From NCBI GenBank assembly GCA_949128115.1, contig OX421965.1, forward strand, positions 33,103,681 through 33,167,680: a stretch of DNA of 64,000 bases. The letters run 5' to 3'. This document shows, piece by piece, positions 57,825-64,000 of this stretch. This stretch comes from Anaspis maculata (taxonomy: Eukaryota; Arthropoda; Insecta; Coleoptera; Scraptiidae). Both the position numbers and the translations under genes were made by a program. Below the pieces are notes generated by a model. The model was given only the letters and a program-made list of their open reading frames with translations. It ran no database searches and had not been told where the DNA came from. Position 1 is the stretch's first letter; the number at the start of each line of letters is the position of its first letter.

Positions 57825-58075
57825 AATTCTCAAAGTTTGATTTTGGCAGCCTAAAACTTTTGACATACGACAGAATATGTCATCACTTTCACATGTTTTG
57901 TACAGAGGCTTCAAAGGCCTTCAAAATGAGCTATCAAAAATCAAAATCCTTCTACTCTTTGACATAGATATTTCCCGTTGACAGATCATGTTGAAAATCA
58001 TATTTTTCTTTTCTACCATAAACCATACGTGCATACCAAATTTGGCCGAAATCGGTCAAACGGTTTAGAAATAAA
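57825..58075. repeat. Third copy of the ~250-bp repeat of 53625-54130
   Basis: Shares AAAGTTTGATTTTGGCAGCC-type start, ATGTCATCACTTTCACATGT, GTTGACAGATCATGTTGAAA and TTTCTACCATAAACCATACG in the same order. The palindrome starting at 58103 follows directly. Confidence 0.6.
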
Positions 58076-58102
58076 TCGGGGAGCCAAAAAAGCTGACCTA
58101 CA

Positions 58103-59018
58103 TACCGTCCGTTTTTTTTTTAGGCCCCAGCTTATAGCGCCTTTACTATGGGTTTTACACCCAACATATTATATATTTTTGAAATCAGAAGAACAAAATC
58201 TTTCGATTGATGGTATGTCAAATTATTTTTGACAGATGACATTTTTTGACAATTGACGGAATAGTACTTATGACACACCATTTTAAAGCCCATAAAATTC
58301 TGAGGAGAACTGTGTTTTCATTTCTAGAATAGAATATCTTTTACAGCTTCTGGAGGTCTTTGAATAGGAAAAATTGTTAAAATTCAGAAATACCTACTCA
58401 ATAATTAATAGAAATTTTTAATATCAACTGATGATGATAGTCTGATTTTGAATCGTCTAAATTAGCGGTAGATTCTATAAACACCTTATCTTTCAGATAG
58501 GCTCATAAAAAAAATCGAGGGGGTCATACCTGGCCACCTCGGATACTATCGCGTTGGGCTGGCAGTTCCAATTCACCGGTCGTTGAATCTCTCATTCAAG
58601 GAACAACGATACGGTCATTTCGAGTAACTCCTCCAGGACATTTTTCGTTTCATTGTGATTATTTATTAATTATCATCATTAGTTATTATTAAAAATACCT
58701 GTTTTGCCTACTTACCTACTTATTGAGTATTTCTGAATTTCAACAACTTTTCCTTTTTAAAGACCTCTAGAAGCTGTGAAAGACATCCTATTCAAAAAAT
58801 GAAGACACAGTTTTCCTCAGAATTTAATGGGCTTCTAAATTATGTACCACAAGCACTAATTTGTCAGTTGTCAAAAAATGACATCTGTCAAAAATAATTT
58901 GACATACCATCAATCGAAAGATTTTGTTCTTCTGATTTCAAAAATATATAATATGTTGGGTGTGGAACCCATAATAAAGGCGCTACGCGCTGGGGCCTAG
59001 AAAAAAAAACGGACGGTA
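58103..59018. mobile_element. Foldback element, TACCGTCCGTTTTTTTTT ends
   Basis: Left TACCGTCCGTTTTTTTTTTA, then GGCCCCAGC, is mirrored at the right by GCTGGGGCC, TAGAAAAAAAAACGGACGGTA. The arms (about 290 bp each) share ACCCAACATATTATATATTT, AATCTTTCGATTGATGG, TGACAGATGACATTTTTTGA and their inverses. The ~350-bp centre (58400-58740) includes GGATACTATCGCGTTGGGCT, then GGTCGTTGAATCTC, which loosely resembles a degenerate tRNA-type promoter, but I do not rely on that. Confidence 0.78.
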
Positions 59019-59084
59019 TACTGCCCGCCAAATAAAGTGCAAACTCACCAAAATGTTGTGGACCATATTTTGATCAAATATTCG

Positions 59085-59520
59085 CAGAAAATTTGTTTTA
59101 ATGACTCGAATCAACCAATGGACCAAGAAGGCAAATTGTGAACGGCAAAAAAAATCTGGTCCTCCACGAGTTTTTGTTCTTCGTGAAAATGTTTGTCTTC
59201 GAGTGGCTGCTGTAAGATGTTAGGAACAAATGATAGGTAGAATCGGAGATAACTGGACTGCAGCTCTAGAATGGCTGATTTCGGAAAATACTAATTCTAG
59301 ATGAATTCCGTCTTCTGGGTCTAATTTCTGTGCTCGTCTTTTGACTCCAAGAGGACGACATGCTGAAGACTTGAATGGCGCGATGAGCAACGTCACTGGA
59401 GCTGAAGAATAATAGGAGGATATTTTCAGGGACGAATCCCACTTTTGTTTTGGGGCTTATGGCAGTAGTAGGCGAATAGGGTGCTTTCTTGGAAGATGGA
59501 GGTGTTGCACTTTTTTTGGC
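59085..59520 (+). pseudogene. Degenerate Tc1-like transposase
   Basis: The plus strand reads MTRINQWTKKANCERQKKSG, PPRVFVLRENVCLRVAAVR, which matches the DNA-binding part of Tc1 transposases (R-W-F-ETG, SGRPR..TPRED..LR..ALR). After stops and shifts, FRDESHFCFGAYGSSRRIG (about 59425) matches the second catalytic block (FSDESRF....DGR..VWR), with the catalytic Asp still present. The region between is shortened and stop-ridden, the third catalytic residue is not recognised, and terminal repeats are not identified. Confidence 0.65.
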
Positions 59521-59545
59521 AGGCAGTATACATACCTCGTACATG

Positions 59546-59567
59546 CATACATACATACATACATCCA
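59546..59567. repeat. (ACAT)5 microsatellite
   Basis: ACATACATACATACATACAT near the end of the Tc1 relic. It opens short Met-Tyr-Val-Cys frames on the minus strand. Confidence 0.8.
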
Positions 59568-60949
59568 TTGGGTAAGTCCGGGGCAGTCGGCCATAGTTTT
59601 GGAAAAAATATATTTTTGCGAAGTTTCACAAAACTTGAGGTAAAGGTGAACATCAATGAAAACTTGCGAATATGAAAACAATTTCATGAAAAATTGAATT
59701 GAAAAAAATTCTTCAAAAAGAAAATGTCACTGATGGCCATCTCTCCCTGGGTATCCTGTTGAGATGGTCACAGTTTTAAGGGAGTTATAGCCATTGCCTA
59801 ATTCTCCCTCGTTTGTTTTTATTTCCGTGTTCCTTTGCCTCTTCCTTTTCGGTTGTGATTTTCCATCTTCCGTCATTCATGGCACTTATTGTCGAATTTT
59901 GTTCAGTTTTCATGTTACCAGTAGAAACATATCTTACATCTGATCCAGTCTTCAGCCTTATCGGTTTGGTAATAATTCTCTCCGCAACCTATGTAAGTAG
60001 CTTCATCTAGTTCATCGCTCACGACCAAATCAGAATCACCACTAGGGAATACACAAGAGGAGATGAAAATTTGAAAACTATTTTTATAAGCTATGACCAT
60101 TATACCTTTGAAAAAGCTGGCTATCTCTCTCGATTGTACGGGAAAGATGACCACCCCGGAAATCAGTATTAACATATTGAAAAGACGTTACATTTTGAAG
60201 TTAGAATATCGTCAAGACATCCCGCTTCAACATTAAGTTGGTATTGGTAAAACAGGAAAAGAGGTGAAAATTTGGGCTTACCGTGAAGTTACGTTATTAA
60301 GCAAGAAAATGATCAAGTGTACAAGAAGAACAAATACCAATTTCCCCACTTTATTGGCGATTTTCTGCACAGGATCGACAGCAGCCGGCAATAACTTTAT
60401 CCGCTGTTGCGCTGATAAGACGGTTATGTCATCTCTTCACTGACTTCAAAATTACAAGCCCTGGTCATCTCTGCCCTATGGCCATTTGCCCCGGAAGCAC
60501 CCTACACACAGACCGACCGACACGAAATTTTTTTCGACAGATCCTCGACGTTTTAGCATACGGGGAGTCCGAAAAAAGAATTTTTTTTTCCGCGATTACC
60601 CCACTTTTCATTTTTCGAAGAATTCGATGAGATGTGAAAGTACAATTTGCTTGTTGTTCCCGTAGTAAAATTGAAGAATCCAATAATACGTCAGTGAATA
60701 ATAATACCGTATGCTCGTTAGAATGATGAATTAGAGCAGGCTTTGAACTTCGAAACGTATGTCCAAAATGTATTCCATGACGACGGCTCATCATGGTGAC
60801 ATCAAATTTGAGTAATTATTGATAAATTCACGACATACGTGAATTTTCCATATCCGTTTCTATTTCCATAGCCTGCCCCAATTCATGATTTTAACGAACA
60901 TACGGTATAAGTACGATTTGCGCTCGGCAAGTATTGAACCTCACTCTGC
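59568..60949. other. Unique DNA, no gene recognised
   Basis: Short frames at 59813-60010 (plus), 60175-59915 and 60794-60465 (minus) show no known motif. A possible donor (CAACCTATGTAAGTAGC, about 59995) has no supported exon. Confidence 0.4.
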
Positions 60950-61135
60950 TGGATCTGATCCCGCACGGACGGGGTCGAGTTTCGATTCAGGCTAAAAAAC
61001 CGAGCTCTTTGATTCAGTTGGATTGCTTGCTAAATGTAGATTTGGCAAAATTTCCAGTATAGTGGAAGAAATTATTCACCGGTGTTGGTGTTAGACCTTG
61101 GCAGCGGATATATACCGACGTAAAACAAACGAATC
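60950..61135 (+). mobile_element. Degraded third copy of the tRNA-derived SINE, internally deleted
   Basis: The head is eroded (CGCACGGACGGGGTCGAGTT, TCGATTCAGGC in the box B position). It is followed by GATTGCTTGCTAAATG and then directly by AAAATTTCCAGTATAGTGGA, CACCGGTGTTGGTGTTAGAC and ACCGACGTAAAACAAACGAA. The ~100 bp between GCTAAATG and AAAATTTCC in the other copies are missing. No target duplication is visible. Confidence 0.68.
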
Positions 61136-64000
61136 GAATAATCGAAAGTATTGAGCCACCAAAGTTGTAACAGATTTGACTACCACTCTGATGCCTTCGA
61201 TACTCGATACAGAGAGAGCTTGCAATGTCTGCAACCTGATATTGAGCTGTTATTAAGCCAATATGTACAAAGAAGGGAGCAACAGAGAGGCAAACACTTG
61301 ATTATGGCGAACAACCGGACGAGGTCTACACGACAGACATCTACACAATATAAAAAAGAAAATTCCAGGAAGAATTTTTCCGTCATTGTTGGAACAGCCC
61401 CTTCATTATAATCCATCTCAAATTACTACCTACAACCCATAAAACTACCGGTGCAGCAATCAATATCCTACCGGTATATTTATGGAGCGAGTCTCTGACT
61501 TGACTAGACGCGATTTCGCTCGATAATAATGGCCCCGCAAGGAAAAACGACCATGATGAGAATGCGGTTTGTTTACCTTGGCGATAATTAAGCAAGTGCT
61601 AGGTCAGTGTTCCATGTAAATATTGGCTCTGGTATTTTACACCGTTCTGTTTAGGCTGCTACCAGATTCACTCCTCAGAACTATAAACACAACAGCGTAG
61701 CTCTATTTTTGATCGAGACCCATCAATGCGTGGCACTTACTTTTTTTTCCATCAGTAAATATTTTTCTCGTGCACGGCTACACCTTTTGTCTACTTCCTC
61801 CATAAATTTCGCACATTTACGGCCTTTGACAGACAATGAACTAGGATGTGCGGGCTTATTGGCAAAGACAGATGGAGAGAATCGCGGAAATTATGTGCTG
61901 TTGGACAATAATTCCTAAATAGGACTTGTTGCGACAATATCAGGGATATTAATTGAAACACTCAAATAGCCATTGAATATATAATTCCTGATATACAGCG
62001 ATTAGAATATAAAACATGAAGATAAATTACGGAATTAATTGAGCGTGGAAGCGTGAAGCTAGCAATAGGAAATCGAAAACAAGTGCTCCGAGCACTATCG
62101 TGGCTCCGGGGGAGGTCTTTTGCATGTTTCGAATTCTTGGCATCATATCCACGTTTCAGCTGCTCCTGTTTCTTTGAGGCAAAGCAACATTAAACTTCTC
62201 CAACAAATCAGTCATAAATGACTCTACTATAAAACGCTCGAGATCAATCGGTTAAAATCTGAAAACAAAACAAAAGGAAAAAAAACTGTTTTGGTTGCCC
62301 TTTTGTACCATATCTGATTCTGTGATGAGAAATGGAAATGATGCAGCTTCATAACATATTTAATGTAGATCACATCTTCCCTCTCTGCTCGGTACCTACT
62401 GTTTTGTTCCGCTCTAAATTTCGGCTTAGATCTTATCAAATTGAAACCATCATCGGAATTTGTTTTCTTCTCCTCCAAAGCAAAGCGGCACCCTAAAATT
62501 ACAACAACAATGGTGTATTTACGGGCAGACACGAAAAGCTCACCGTGATTGACCATTTACGTTGAAAAAAGAACAACAACGAAACCAGTAAGTATCGCTC
62601 ATAATCGACCGATTATGGACCCATTAAAAAACCCCTTTCATTCAAGTCACGCAAATGGTGACCGACCGCGGCCAGTCCCAAGCTGTCTGCGTCTCCGCTC
62701 TTAATGACTCCCCCTGCGCTATCCCAAGTACCCACAAGAAAGCCACACACCATCGGACACCTGTGCTGAAACCCTGGTTGCAAATAACAACCAGTTTTGT
62801 ACTCTCGAGAGGTGGAATTTGTCCATTGTGCATCAACCGCAGGACGCCGTGATTTATCGCACCGGCGGTGACGGATGACATCTCTCGGATAATCTCCGCA
62901 ATTTAACACATTTGTTTATTTCTTTGGCTTCTGAAGTGAAAGAAGAGAGTGGTGAAGAGACGACGAAGAAAAATCTGCGAGATCCATCGGCAGGGATGGA
63001 TGTCGCGTCCTGTCTTCCTAATTTACGAGCCGACATGCCTCGGTGGCCGATAATGCGTGATGCACGTCGGTGTATGTACAGAGACTATTTCTGTGAATGC
63101 TTAAAACTGGGAACGTATATGCAGGCATAAACAATAAATACGTGCAAGCCTAGAGATAGAGTTGAATTTTAATAGATAAGATCTGGGTGGGACAGCTTGC
63201 TCTCACGTTTTAGCCATACCTATGTATCGTTACGTTTGTTTTTTTCCAAAAAAATATTTTGCATGCTATCCCTTTTATGATTGCTTGCCTCGTAGGTATC
63301 AGGCCCCTACTTTATGATATGCCTCACGTCAGCTGTCACTTTTGTCAGTTGCTATACCTATTGCGATTATTTAGACTAGTGGTTCTTCGAATCTCTCGCC
63401 ATTATACTGTCAGTTCAACTGATTCTAGAGTATTCTTTCGTAAGCAAAGGAGAGGTTACAAAGTATGTCATACGCAGCAAAAACAATTCACAGTGTTACG
63501 CAGTGGAACAGATCTCATCCTTCCATCTTTATTGACTGCCCTAGTATAGTGGAATCATATTATAGGCATGTCAAACGATGAGGTCTGGTCAGGCGTTTTA
63601 GAGTCTTTTACACGGAGCTAGCTCGGATCGAAATTCGGGAGGAGATTTGGGTTGGGAGCTCTCAAGGGCCCCAAGTACACCTCGATTATTTCCAGCAGTT
63701 TTGAGAGACAAGCTTGTAGTGTATCCTGGTCACGGCACCATTTCTGTAGTATATCTTGTTTTCGATGTTTGTCTGCGATCGTCGTTGTCCCTTCCCTTCC
63801 CCACGTCGTTTACCTTTCACCTACGTTGTGTGAGTTTTTACTCTAGATGAGAATGTGTCGTTGGGGATGAGGTTTGATTCTGGAATGAAACGCGAATGAA
63901 TCACAAGCAAAATGAATCTTTTATTGAAAATCAGTTTGCAAAGTTTTAAATAAATTTGTTTCTTTTCTCAAAACACCTCACAACAAGAAATTGACAGTGA
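61136..64000. other. Unique DNA to the window end without a confirmed gene
   Basis: Frames of 60-109 codons occur on both strands (for example 62556-62227, 62909-62613, 63259-63549), but none shows a signal peptide, domain motif or consistent splice sites. The stretch 62600-63070 is richer in CpG and unique sequence, so it may contain a promoter or untranslated exon. That is inference only. Confidence 0.4.

Noticed and set aside
62613..62909. 98-codon minus-strand frame with overlapping 79-codon frame
   Set aside because: Two frames overlap on one strand and another on the opposite strand. CpG-rich unique DNA explains the lack of stops.

Overview
This is a eukaryotic window from an insect, with no prokaryotic gene architecture. 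The clearest evidence is a spliced odorant receptor of the 7tm_6 family, which occurs only in insects. Open frames are short and introns are GT-AG. Most of the DNA is non-autonomous mobile elements, foldback palindromes, solo LTRs, tRNA-derived SINEs and minisatellites. The order is not settled. The very common TACCTACC motif and the element content look hemipteran to me, but that is an impression and not a proof.

Only two host genes can be supported. One is an apparently intact five-exon odorant receptor on the minus strand (exons between 14703 and 12279, 379 codons in frame). Its second intron carries, on the same strand, a complete hammerhead ribozyme core (13224-13270) inside a longer inverted repeat. 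The other is the signal-peptide exon of an unidentified secreted acidic protein on the plus strand (19674-20168), whose later exons are not recognised.

Layout: 1-4,793 holds a hAT-type element with perfect 8-bp target duplications (565-1824) and a GC-rich element with internal ~260-bp repeats (2816-4032). 4,794-12,181 is a series of foldback elements ending in TACAGGGTG-like termini, plus a solo LTR. 12,279-15,306 is the receptor gene followed by a broken Ty3/gypsy RNase H fragment. 16,000-19,000 holds small TIR elements, one of which encloses a minisatellite block and a tRNA-like segment. 20,290-26,115 is a large nested inverted repeat. A hAT insertion splits its left arm, and its right arm preserves the empty site. 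27,000-43,200 alternates MITEs, solo LTRs, palindromes and a SINE, and ends in a second nested foldback. 46,266-49,370 is a minisatellite field with a ~650-bp higher-order repeat and a 15-bp array. 49,736-61,140 holds two more SINE copies, palindromes, a LINE 3' end and a degenerate Tc1-like transposase. 61,141-64,000 is mostly unique DNA with no recognised gene.

The window looks like gene-poor, transposon-dense euchromatin. The mobile elements seen are deletion derivatives or relics. The observations most worth following are the sense-strand intronic hammerhead motif, the nested foldbacks that give insertion order, the minisatellite shared by three loci, and the SINE family with clear target-site duplications.
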